This document shows positions 26,121 through 34,291 of a DNA stretch of 64,000 bases, one piece after another. The first letter of the stretch is position 1. Every line of letters starts with the position of its first letter. Both the position numbers and the translations under genes were made by a program. The stretch lies in the NCBI GenBank assembly GCA_015056145.1, contig SVGY01000004.1, positions 124,001-188,000 on the forward strand, in the 5' to 3' direction. The notes below the pieces were generated by a model. It was not told the DNA's origin, searched no databases, and was given only the letters and a program-made list of their open reading frames with translations. Origin of the DNA: Clostridiales bacterium (GTDB taxonomy: Bacteria; Bacillota; Clostridia; Christensenellales; Aristaeellaceae).

Positions 26121-26160
26121 CGTTCCCTTCTTTTCGGAGAAGGGAACGTTTTGTCGTTTT
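26121..26160 (+). terminator. riboswitch-linked intrinsic terminator before the btu operon
   Basis: Stem CGTTCCCTTCT / AGAAGGGAACG with a 6-nt loop, followed by TTTTGTCGTTTT. It lies between the cobalamin aptamer and the ribosome binding site of the binding-protein gene. Confidence 0.85.
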
Positions 26161-26192
26161 CGTTTGGCAGAAACAAGAAAGGAAGGATTCCC

Positions 26193-27107
26193 ATGAAAAA
26201 AATCTTACTCTTTTCCCTCTGCCTGCTTCTCCTGCTGCCGGTTCTTCCTGCCGCCGCTGAAGATGAAGGTATTTCCTTCGTTGATATGAAAGGCAGAGAA
26301 ATCCATCTGGATAAGCCCGCCACCCGCATTGTAGCGCTGACTGCGGCCGACTGCGAGATCATCTGCGCCATCGGTGCAGGAGATCTGCTGGTGGGTCGTG
26401 GCGAATACTGCAACTACCCCGAATCCGTTCTGGATCTGCCTGTCGTAAACTCTGGTGCAGAAACCAATCTGGAACAGATTATCGCCCTCGAGCCCGATGT
26501 TGTGGTAATGAATACCATGAATCAGACTGTGGAACAGGTTCAAACGCTGGAAAATTCTGGAATTGTGGTGGTTGTATCCGTTGCAGAGGATATTGACGGA
26601 GTAAAATACGCCATCAACATGCTGGGCATTCTGTGCGGCAAAGAAGCCGAAGCCAGTGAGCTTGTTCTGGATATGGAAGCTATTTTTGCTGAAATATCAA
26701 AAAAGTCTTCGGATTCCGGCAAAACTGTTTACTTTGAGATTTCTCCCCTTGAATACGGGCTTTGGACTGCCGGCAAGGGAACCTTTATGGACGAAATTGC
26801 CTCCATCTGTGGCCTTACAAACATTTTTTCCGATGTTGATGGCTGGGCGGAAGTAAGCCAGGAACAGGTTCTAATGCGGAACCCCGATGTCATCGTAACC
26901 GTAACGGCGGACTACGGCGCAGCCGTTACTCCCGCTCAAGAAATCATGAACAGACCCGGCTGGGAAAATATTTCTGCAATCCAGAACCAACTGGTTTTCG
27001 GTGCGGACAACGACCAAATGACCCGTCCCGGTCCCCGCCTTATGGATGCAGCGAAATCTCTTTTCCTTTTCCTGAACCCTGAAGAAGCTCTTGATCCTGC
27101 TGCATGA
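26193..27107 (+). CDS. btuF: ABC transporter substrate-binding protein, cobalamin type (BtuF-like)
   Basis: Extracytoplasmic capture protein for a type II ABC importer. 304 residues with an N-terminal signal peptide (about 1-21, LPAAA), no lipobox Cys seen, and a periplasmic-binding fold starting ISFVDMKGREIHLDKPATRIVAL. It belongs to the BtuF/FhuD/FepB superfamily. Cobalamin specificity is inferred from the upstream B12 riboswitch. GGAAGG precedes the ATG at 26193. The lack of a lipobox is odd for a Gram-positive binding protein; the longer frame upstream is in the riboswitch and not coding. Confidence 0.88.
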   Translation: MKKILLFSLCLLLLLPVLPAAAEDEGISFVDMKGREIHLDKPATRIVALTAADCEIICAIGAGDLLVGRGEYCNYPESVLDLPVVNSGAETNLEQIIALEPDVVVMNTMNQTVEQVQTLENSGIVVVVSVAEDIDGVKYAINMLGILCGKEAEASELVLDMEAIFAEISKKSSDSGKTVYFEISPLEYGLWTAGKGTFMDEIASICGLTNIFSDVDGWAEVSQEQVLMRNPDVIVTVTADYGAAVTPAQEIMNRPGWENISAIQNQLVFGADNDQMTRPGPRLMDAAKSLFLFLNPEEALDPAA

Positions 27108-27148
27108 CGAACGTTCGCAGAGTAACAACAAAGAAAGGATGACACAAA

Positions 27149-28183
27149 ATGACAAAAGCAAAACGTTCTCTTGCATCAGGAGTTCTTCCTTTGCTGATAA
27201 TATGTGCTTTTTTCATTGCGGTCATCTGCATCTCTGCAGGCAGCGTATCCCTTCCCCTTGGGGATACGCTGACCGTACTCTGGAAAAGTCTGATCGGACA
27301 AAGCATTCCCGAAAATCTTCATGCCAACATTATTCTGAAACTGCGCCTGCCAAGAGTGCTTTGTGTAGCCCTGACCGGTGCCTCTCTGGCGCTTGCAGGT
27401 GCGGCCATGCAGGGACTTTTGCGCAATCCCCTTGCAGACGGCTCCACCATGGGTGTTTCCTCCGGCGCATCCCTTGGTGCAATTTTTGCAATCCTGATAG
27501 GTTTTCAGCTGCCTGGTCTCCCCTTTTCCGGCACCATGCTGACGGCTGTAGCATTCGCCTTTCTGAGCCTAATGATGATCCTTGCGCTGGCATGGCTTCT
27601 TGACCGCTCCATGAGCACAAACACCATGATCCTTATCGGCGTGATCTTTACCATGTTCTCCCACAGCGTCATCAGCCTGCTGGTTGCCTTTGCAGGAAAC
27701 AAGCTGCAATCCATCACCTTCTGGACAATGGGTTCCCTTGCCAGTTCCACCCTTACGGACGCTTTGATTCTGTTTGTTTCTCTCGCCGTCTTCGGCACTG
27801 TGCTGCTTTTCCTGTGGCGTGAACTGAACGCCTTTGCAATCGGGGAAGAAAACGCTCAGCATGTTGGGGTGAATGTTCGCAGGATCAAGCTTATAACCTT
27901 GATCTGTGCCTCCTGCCTGATTGGTGTATGTGTATCCATTGGCGGCAATATCGGCTTTGTAGGGCTGGTAGTACCGCATATGGCCAGATTGACCGTTGGC
28001 GCCAATCACAAAAAGCTTCTGCCTGTTTCCATGATTGCCGGAGCCATTTTCCTGATGCTGTGCGACCTGGCTGGCAGAACCATACTGAGCCCCATAGAGC
28101 TGCCCATCGGTGTGGTAACATCGCTGATTGGTTCTGTGGCGTTTGTGCTGATTCTTTTCCGCACAAGAAAGGTAGGCAGATAA
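27149..28183 (+). CDS. btuC: ABC importer permease, FecCD/BtuC family
   Basis: Membrane subunit of the B12 importer. 344 residues with about ten membrane helices. Family features are KLRLPRVLCVALTGASLALAGAAMQGLLRNPLADGSTMGVSSGA near residues 60-105, and GFVGLVVPHMARL, the coupling region that contacts the ATPase. AAAGGATGA lies upstream of the ATG. Its stop is immediately followed by the ATPase start. Confidence 0.94.
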   Translation: MTKAKRSLASGVLPLLIICAFFIAVICISAGSVSLPLGDTLTVLWKSLIGQSIPENLHANIILKLRLPRVLCVALTGASLALAGAAMQGLLRNPLADGSTMGVSSGASLGAIFAILIGFQLPGLPFSGTMLTAVAFAFLSLMMILALAWLLDRSMSTNTMILIGVIFTMFSHSVISLLVAFAGNKLQSITFWTMGSLASSTLTDALILFVSLAVFGTVLLFLWRELNAFAIGEENAQHVGVNVRRIKLITLICASCLIGVCVSIGGNIGFVGLVVPHMARLTVGANHKKLLPVSMIAGAIFLMLCDLAGRTILSPIELPIGVVTSLIGSVAFVLILFRTRKVGR

Positions 28184-28939
28184 ATGCTGAATGTAACGGA
28201 TGTATCGGTTCGCTTTGGAAAGAACGAAGTTGTATCGAAGCTCAGTTTTTCTGTTGAGGAAGGACAATGGCTCATGCTCTGCGGACCCAACGGGGCAGGA
28301 AAATCCACTCTGGTCAATGCCATTGCCCAAACGATACCCTACAGCGGAAAAATCTCCTGGAAGAACGAAAACCTTTCCCGGATGTCATCACGGGAAATCG
28401 CCCGGCGAATCGGCGTTCTTTCCCAGCACAATAGTACAGGCTACGATTTTCGTGTGGAGGAAGTAGTTGCTCTCGGGCGGTATGTGCATACAAAAGGAAT
28501 ACTAAACCGCAACAACGATGATACTGCCGCCCGGGTTGAAAACGCACTTGGCCTTTGTGACCTTAAGGATTTTGCCAAAAGAAGCATTCTCACCCTTTCC
28601 GGCGGCGAATTGCAACGTGTGTTCCTGGCGCAGGTTTTTGCTCAGGATCCTGCTCTGCTTATACTTGATGAACCTGCCAATCATCTGGACATGCCCTATC
28701 AGAAGCAACTCTTTGAACTGATTGCAGCATGGGTCGCCCAGCCCGGAAAGGCCGTGATCTCGGTGGTACACGACCTGAGCCTTGCCAAACGCTACGGCAG
28801 CCATGCATTGTTGATGAACCACGGGAAAAATTTCGGTTTTGGCCCGGTCAGCGATGTTCTGACCGGTGAAAATCTGAATTCCGTTTACGGTATGGATATA
28901 CAAAAATGGATGCAGGAAATGTACCGGCAATGGAAATAG
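28184..28939 (+). CDS. btuD: ABC importer ATPase, BtuD/FepC type
   Basis: Cytoplasmic ATPase of the importer. 251 residues: Walker A GPNGAGKST near residue 33, Q-loop LSQHNSTGY, signature LSGGELQR, Walker B LLILDEPANHLD and H-loop SVVHDLSLA. It starts directly after the permease stop, so translation is coupled. A bidirectional terminator follows. Confidence 0.94.
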   Translation: MLNVTDVSVRFGKNEVVSKLSFSVEEGQWLMLCGPNGAGKSTLVNAIAQTIPYSGKISWKNENLSRMSSREIARRIGVLSQHNSTGYDFRVEEVVALGRYVHTKGILNRNNDDTAARVENALGLCDLKDFAKRSILTLSGGELQRVFLAQVFAQDPALLILDEPANHLDMPYQKQLFELIAAWVAQPGKAVISVVHDLSLAKRYGSHALLMNHGKNFGFGPVSDVLTGENLNSVYGMDIQKWMQEMYRQWK

Positions 28940-28954
28940 AATCGTCTCATGCGC

Positions 28955-28989
28955 AAAAAAGCCTGTTCCTTTTCGGAACAGGCTTTTTT
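28955..28989. terminator. bidirectional terminator between btuD and ackA
   Basis: Symmetrical stem AAAAAAGCCTGTTCC / GGAACAGGCTTTTTT with a 5-nt loop. It serves the convergent btu and pta-ackA transcripts. Confidence 0.92.
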
Positions 28990-29005
28990 ACAGAATTGTT
29001 TAGAA

Positions 29006-30226
29006 TCAGTCGACGATTTCCTTACCGGAAACGATGCACAGGGTATCGCCTGCAATAACGGATTCCTCATCGGTGGGAATAACGCAGACCTTCACCTTGC
29101 TGTCGTCGGTGGAGATAACACACTCGTAGGCATGTCCGTCGGCACAGGCAGCGTTCTTGGCGGGATCCAGCTTGGCGCCCAGGTACTCAAAGTCCTGCAT
29201 AATCAATTCACGAAGCAGACCGTTGTTTTCGCCAATGCCGGCAGTGAATACGATAGCATCAACGCCGCCCATTTCGGCAGCGTAAGCGCCGATGTACTTG
29301 CGCACGCTCCAAACCAGCATATCACGGGCCAGCAGAGCGTCGGGGTTGCCCTCGGCGCAGGCAGCATCCACGTCACGCATGTCGCTGCTTACACCGCTGA
29401 TGCCCAGCAGACCGCTCTTTTTGTTCATCATGTTAAGAACGCCCTTGACATCCATATCGGTGTTATCCACCAGATACTCCACCACAGCTGCGTCCAGGGT
29501 GCCGCAACGGGTACCCATCAGAACGCCCTCCAGAGGAGTGATGCCCATGGAGGTATCCAGGCACTTGCCATCCTTCACGGCAGCCAGAGAGGAACCGTTG
29601 CCAAGGTGGCAGGTAATGATGCGGCTGCCTTCTTTTTCCATTCCCAGGAATTCACGAACACGCTTGCTTACATAGCGATGGCTGGAACCGTGGAAACCGT
29701 AGCGGCGAACATGCAGATCGGTGTAATACTCCTTGGGCACGCCATACATGAAGGCCTTGGGAGGCATGGTCTGATGGAAAGCGGTATCAAACACGGCCAC
29801 ATTGGGAGTGGAGGGCATAACCTTTTCGCAGGCGAGAATACCCTGCAGGTTGGCGGGGTTGTGCAGGGGGCCCAGAGGAATGTTAGCCTCGATGGCGGCC
29901 TTCACTTCATCATTGATGAGCACGCTGGCAGTGAAGCTCTCGCCGCCATGCAGCACACGGTGACCCACAGCGTCGATTTCATCCATGCTCTTCAGAACGC
30001 CCTTCTCGGGATCCATCAGTGCTTTCAGCATCCACTCGATGCCTTCGGTATGATCCTTCATGGGGGTGGTCACTTCAAATACCTTGCCGTTAGCTTTCTG
30101 GTTGATGGAGCTGCCATCGATACCGATGCGGCCCACCAGGCCCTTGGCCAGAGTGGCGTTGGTATCCATGTCGATAAGCTGATATTTGAGGGAAGAGGAA
30201 CCTGCGTTCAGAACCAGAATTTTCAT
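29006..30226 (-). CDS. ackA: acetate kinase
   Basis: Converts acetyl phosphate and ADP to acetate and ATP. 406 residues with the ASKHA-fold signatures: LVLNAGSSSLKYQ at the N terminus, VFDTAFHQTMP near residue 145, RRYGFHGSSHRYV near 175, ITCHLGNGSS and TAGIGENNG. Co-directional with pta 30 bp upstream, making the usual acetate-forming, ATP-yielding pair of a fermenter. Confidence 0.98.
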   Translation of the reverse strand: MKILVLNAGSSSLKYQLIDMDTNATLAKGLVGRIGIDGSSINQKANGKVFEVTTPMKDHTEGIEWMLKALMDPEKGVLKSMDEIDAVGHRVLHGGESFTASVLINDEVKAAIEANIPLGPLHNPANLQGILACEKVMPSTPNVAVFDTAFHQTMPPKAFMYGVPKEYYTDLHVRRYGFHGSSHRYVSKRVREFLGMEKEGSRIITCHLGNGSSLAAVKDGKCLDTSMGITPLEGVLMGTRCGTLDAAVVEYLVDNTDMDVKGVLNMMNKKSGLLGISGVSSDMRDVDAACAEGNPDALLARDMLVWSVRKYIGAYAAEMGGVDAIVFTAGIGENNGLLRELIMQDFEYLGAKLDPAKNAACADGHAYECVISTDDSKVKVCVIPTDEESVIAGDTLCIVSGKEIVD

Positions 30227-30256
30227 TTTCTTCTTTCTCCCTTAGATATATTGGTT

Positions 30257-31255
30257 TTAGCCCTGGGCCTTTACAGCGGTGATAGCAACAACGCTGACGA
30301 TGTCTTCCACGGAGCAGCCACGGCTCAAATCGCTGACAGGCTTGGCCAGACCCTGAATGATGGGGCCGATGGCCTCTGCGCCAGCCAGACGCTGTACCAG
30401 CTTGTAGCCAATGTTGCCAGCCTGCAGGTCGGGGAATACCAATACATTGGCATGGCCTGCCACAGTGCTGCCGGGGCTCTTGAGCTGACCAACGCTCTCA
30501 ACCAGAGCGGCATCTGCCTGAAGCTCGCCGTCCAGCTGAAGCTCAGGGGCCATTTCCTTGGCCATGGCAGTGGCTTCCTGAACCTTGGTAACGTTGTCGT
30601 GCTTTGCGCTGCCCTTGGTGGAGAAGCTCAGCATGGCAACACGGGGATCAAGATCCACCAGCTGACGGCCGGACTCGGCGCTGGCAACGGCGATGTTGGC
30701 CAGTTCCTCGGCGGTGGGGTTGGGAATAACAGCGCAGTCACCAAAGACCATCACGCCGTCATCGCCCCACTTCTGGTCAGGCAGTTCCATAATAAAGCAG
30801 CTGGAAACAACCTTGATGCCAGGAGCGGTCTTGATGATCTGCAGTGCGGGACGAAGCACGTTACCGGTGGAGTTGATGGCACCGGCCACCATACCGTCAG
30901 CATCGCCGGACTTGAGCATTACAGCGCCATAATACAGAGTATTGCCGCAAACCAGCTCGGAAGCCTGTTCCTCGGTCATGCCCTTGGCCTTGCGCAGTTC
31001 AAAAAGAAGATTGGCGTATTCAGCGCTCTTTTCGCTGGTCTTGGGGTCGATAATGGCAACGCCGGTCAGGTCGGTATTGGTCTCGGCGGCTACCTTTTTC
31101 ACTTCTTCCACATTGCCCAGCAGGGTAACGGTAGCGATGCCCTCATCCACAATTTTGCGGCTGGCCTGCACAGTACGGGGCTCAGTGCCCTCGGGCAGGA
31201 CGATATGCTTTACATTTTTTTTGGCTTTTGCTTTGATTTTATCAATCGCAGACAT
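30257..31255 (-). CDS. pta: phosphate acetyltransferase
   Basis: Converts acetyl-CoA and phosphate to acetyl phosphate. 332 residues, the short single-domain form. Family sequences include HIVLPEGTEPRT at the N terminus, MVAGAINSTGNVLRPALQI, and the C-terminal RLAGAEAIGPIIQGLAKPVSDLSRGCS. Likely first gene of the pta-ackA operon. It is divergent from tmcAL across a 108-bp gap with a palindrome. Confidence 0.97.
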   Translation of the reverse strand: MSAIDKIKAKAKKNVKHIVLPEGTEPRTVQASRKIVDEGIATVTLLGNVEEVKKVAAETNTDLTGVAIIDPKTSEKSAEYANLLFELRKAKGMTEEQASELVCGNTLYYGAVMLKSGDADGMVAGAINSTGNVLRPALQIIKTAPGIKVVSSCFIMELPDQKWGDDGVMVFGDCAVIPNPTAEELANIAVASAESGRQLVDLDPRVAMLSFSTKGSAKHDNVTKVQEATAMAKEMAPELQLDGELQADAALVESVGQLKSPGSTVAGHANVLVFPDLQAGNIGYKLVQRLAGAEAIGPIIQGLAKPVSDLSRGCSVEDIVSVVAITAVKAQG

Positions 31256-31281
31256 GGTACTTTCCTCCCTTATGTGCTACA

Positions 31282-31298
31282 ATACACCATGCGTGTAT
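31282..31298. promoter_or_regulatory. palindrome in the pta/tmcAL promoter gap, candidate operator
   Basis: ATACAC-N5-GTGTAT. On the minus strand it overlaps the -10 (TATTGT) of a possible pta promoter with TTGAGA 18 bp upstream. Seen as sequence symmetry only. Confidence 0.3.
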
Positions 31299-31363
31299 GT
31301 GCTCTCAACAGTGATAGTATACACCTGCCAGCACTGAAATGGAAGGGGGAAGGCAGCAAAAAA

Positions 31364-32512
31364 ATGGATATTGTAGGAATCATCTGCGAGTACGATCCGT
31401 TTCACAGAGGGCATCAAAGGCAGTTTGAACTCATTCGGCAAAAAAAGCCGGATGCATATATTGTATGCCTTATGAGCGGCTGCTTTACCCAACGGGGCAT
31501 GCCTGCTCTGTATCAGCCTTCTTTCAGAGCAGAAGCCGCTTTAAAAGCTGGATGTGATCTTGTTCTGGAATTACCCACTGCATTTGCCCTGCGGGATGCA
31601 CAGCATTTTGCCCGGGGCGGCGTGGAGATTTTTCACAAACTTGGCTTTATTAGCCATATTTCTTTCGGCTGCGAGGACCCGCCCGAATTGCTTGCTCCTG
31701 TTGCAGAAGCGCTACATTCCATTGGCGATTCACTTTTGCCCGGGATGAAGAAGGGCCTTTCTTACCCTGCTGCTGTGGATGAGTACCTGCAAAACCTTTT
31801 GCCTGGGTGCAGTGGCATACTTTCAAAGCCAAACAACATTCTTGGTATTCAATACCTGCGGGCACTGATGGATATTGGTTCTGCCATCGAGCCTCTTCCG
31901 GTTGTGCGTGATGGTGATTATCACGCAACGGAGCTCGCCAACGACCGCTATCCCTCTGCGAGCGCCATCCGCAAAGCCATCTGCGAAGGACGAAAATACG
32001 AAGCAGAAGCAGCCTGTGGTTATCCTCTGCCGGAGGAGCTGACCCTGTGCCGGCCTGATTCCCTGGATATGCCGCTTATTTACCGGCTCAGAAGCCTTTC
32101 TGCCGAACAAATCAGCCTTTATCCCTGCTGTACCGAAGGGCTTGAAAACCGAATTATGAAAGCGGCCAGGAACAATTTCAGCCGTGAAAACGTCATTCAG
32201 CAAATCAAAACCCGACGGTATCCCTATACACGCATCAGCCGTATCCTTACACAGATTATGCTTGGCATGGACAGCGCCCTGTTGGCACAGCATCCCTCGC
32301 CTGAATATGTACGGATTCTCGGAATCCGCAAAGATGCAAAACCGCTTCTCGGCCAGCTTGGCAAAAGTCCTTTCCCGCTTGTTTCCAAAGCTGCAGACGG
32401 CAATTTGACCAACCCCCTCTACCAGCTGGATATACAGGCCTACGATCTGTGGGCCCTCGGAGCCAGGCTCCCTGCGGGTCTTATGTTCCGACAAGGCATG
32501 GTTGTTCTTTAA
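31364..32512 (+). CDS. tmcAL: tRNA(Met) cytidine acetate ligase (TmcAL, formerly YlbM)
   Basis: Makes N4-acetylcytidine at the wobble position of elongator tRNA-Met, using acetate and ATP. 382 residues: a nucleotidyltransferase-like N terminus, VGIICEYDPFHRGHQ, with the HxGH-type motif; then LELPTAFALRDAQHFARGGV and an SASAIR motif near residue 205. I chose the ATG at 31364, which follows AAGGGGGAAGG. The frame is open for 805 further codons upstream, but that part is antisense to pta and ackA. An acetate-using enzyme beside pta-ackA is a sensible neighbour. Confidence 0.93.
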   Translation: MDIVGIICEYDPFHRGHQRQFELIRQKKPDAYIVCLMSGCFTQRGMPALYQPSFRAEAALKAGCDLVLELPTAFALRDAQHFARGGVEIFHKLGFISHISFGCEDPPELLAPVAEALHSIGDSLLPGMKKGLSYPAAVDEYLQNLLPGCSGILSKPNNILGIQYLRALMDIGSAIEPLPVVRDGDYHATELANDRYPSASAIRKAICEGRKYEAEAACGYPLPEELTLCRPDSLDMPLIYRLRSLSAEQISLYPCCTEGLENRIMKAARNNFSRENVIQQIKTRRYPYTRISRILTQIMLGMDSALLAQHPSPEYVRILGIRKDAKPLLGQLGKSPFPLVSKAADGNLTNPLYQLDIQAYDLWALGARLPAGLMFRQGMVVL

Positions 32513-32551
32513 GCTTTTCCCCACTACTTCCATACAAAGGAGCGAATTTCC

Positions 32552-34291
32552 TTGAAAACCCTTCTTCCCTTTCTGAAGCCCTACCGGAAAGAATGCATCA
32601 TCAGTCCGCTGTTCAAGCTGTTTGAGGCCATTCTGGAGTTGTTTGTCCCCCTCATTATGGCTGCCATCATTGACAAGGGCATCCTTGGCGGTGCAGCAGG
32701 CGGCATACGTTATGTTCTCTGGATGGGAGCCCTGCTGGTGGGGCTTGGCCTTCTGGGCTTTGGTTGCTCCATTACTGCGCAGTTCTTTGCTGCAAAAGCA
32801 GCCACAGGCGGTACAGCCAATATCAAATCCGCCCTTTTTTCCCATATTCAGAAGTTTTCCTATTCTGATCTGGATCAACTGGGCGCCCCCACCCTCATCA
32901 ACCGCATGACCAGCGACATGAACCAGGTGCAGACCGGCGTTAATATGACGCTGCGTCTGCTGCTGCGTTCTCCCTTTGTAGTTCTCGGCGCAACGATTAT
33001 GGCCTTTACGGTTGATGCAAAGGCTGCGCTGATTTTTCTTGCACTGCTCCCTTTGCTCACCCTTGTGGTAGCCGGCGTTATGCGTCTGACCCTTCCCAGG
33101 CATAAAAAAGTACAGAGCCAATTGGATAAAGCTTTGCTGCATACCCGTGAAAACGTTACCGGCGTAAGGGTTCTCCGTGCTTTTAACAAGCAGGAGGACG
33201 AGGTGGAAGCTTACGAAGCTGATACCGATTTGCTCAGTCACATGCAGCGTAGTGTGGGACGCATTTCTTCACTGATGAATCCTCTCACTTTTATCCTGGT
33301 CAATGCGGCCCTTGTGGTACTGCTTTACAGCGGCGCCTGGCAGGTACAGCTCGGTTCTCTTACTCAGGGTGAAACCGTTGCTCTGGTCAATTACCTCAGC
33401 CAGATCCTTGTGGAGCTTGTTAAGCTGGCCAATCTGATCATCACTATCACCAAAGCCCTGGCCTGTGCCGGACGCATTGAAACGGTACTGCTGAGGGAAC
33501 CCTCCATGACCGGAGCCGATTCCCCCATTCTCCCTGCGGCTGATTGCAAGGAAAGCGTCCGCTTTGATCATGTATCCGCCCAGTATTCCGGCGGCGGCGA
33601 TGAAGCCCTTACGGATATTTCCTTCTGCGCTATGAAGGGGCAGACCATTGGTATCATTGGCGGTACCGGCTCAGGCAAGAGCACGCTCATCAACCTGATC
33701 CCCCGTTTCTACGATGCTTCTAACGGAACGGTTTCCGTGGGCGGTGTGGATGTAAAGAACCAGTCTCTGGACGCACTTCGGGAAAAAATCGCCCTTGTTC
33801 CCCAAAAGGCGGCCTTGTTCAAGGGAACCATCCGTGAAAACATTCTCTGGGGCCGGCAGGATGCCACCGATGAGGAAATCTGGCAGGCGCTGGAACGCGC
33901 GCAGGCAGCCGAAGTTGTCCGGGGCAAATCCATGCAGCTGGACGAGCCCGTGGAGCAGAATGGCCGCAACTTCTCCGGTGGCCAGAAGCAGCGTCTGACC
34001 ATTGCCCGTGCGCTTGTGCGCAATCCGGATATCCTCATTCTGGATGACAGCGCCTCTGCGCTGGACTTCGCCACCGATGCAGCCCTGCGCAAGTCCCTGC
34101 GGGAACTGCCCGGCGAAACCACCGTTTTCATCATTTCCCAGAGGCCCAGCTCCATTCGCCACGCAGATCAGATTCTCGTGCTGGATGACGGCGAACTGAT
34201 CGGACTGGGCACCCATGATGAGCTTTTGAACAACTGCGAACTTTATCAGGAAATCTATCGCACCCAGTACCCTGAGGAGGTGAAAGCATGA
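32552..34291 (+). CDS. ABC exporter subunit A (TMD-NBD, degenerate ATP site)
   Basis: Half of a heterodimeric type IV exporter for drugs, lipids or peptides. 579 residues: six membrane helices in about 1-310, then an ATPase domain with Walker A GGTGSGKST and a good signature NFSGGQKQR. The residue after Walker B is Asp, not the catalytic Glu (ILILDDSASALD), and the H-loop His is Gln (SQRPSS). These changes mark the subunit with the degenerate site. It starts with TTG after AAAGGAG and overlaps subunit B by 4 bp (ATGA). Confidence 0.92.
   Translation: MKTLLPFLKPYRKECIISPLFKLFEAILELFVPLIMAAIIDKGILGGAAGGIRYVLWMGALLVGLGLLGFGCSITAQFFAAKAATGGTANIKSALFSHIQKFSYSDLDQLGAPTLINRMTSDMNQVQTGVNMTLRLLLRSPFVVLGATIMAFTVDAKAALIFLALLPLLTLVVAGVMRLTLPRHKKVQSQLDKALLHTRENVTGVRVLRAFNKQEDEVEAYEADTDLLSHMQRSVGRISSLMNPLTFILVNAALVVLLYSGAWQVQLGSLTQGETVALVNYLSQILVELVKLANLIITITKALACAGRIETVLLREPSMTGADSPILPAADCKESVRFDHVSAQYSGGGDEALTDISFCAMKGQTIGIIGGTGSGKSTLINLIPRFYDASNGTVSVGGVDVKNQSLDALREKIALVPQKAALFKGTIRENILWGRQDATDEEIWQALERAQAAEVVRGKSMQLDEPVEQNGRNFSGGQKQRLTIARALVRNPDILILDDSASALDFATDAALRKSLRELPGETTVFIISQRPSSIRHADQILVLDDGELIGLGTHDELLNNCELYQEIYRTQYPEEVKA

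Noticed and set aside
28949..31363. 805 open codons upstream of and in frame with tmcAL
   Set aside because: They lie antisense to pta and ackA, two certain genes. The translation is His/Gly/Ala-rich and matches nothing. The openness follows from codon bias on the other strand.
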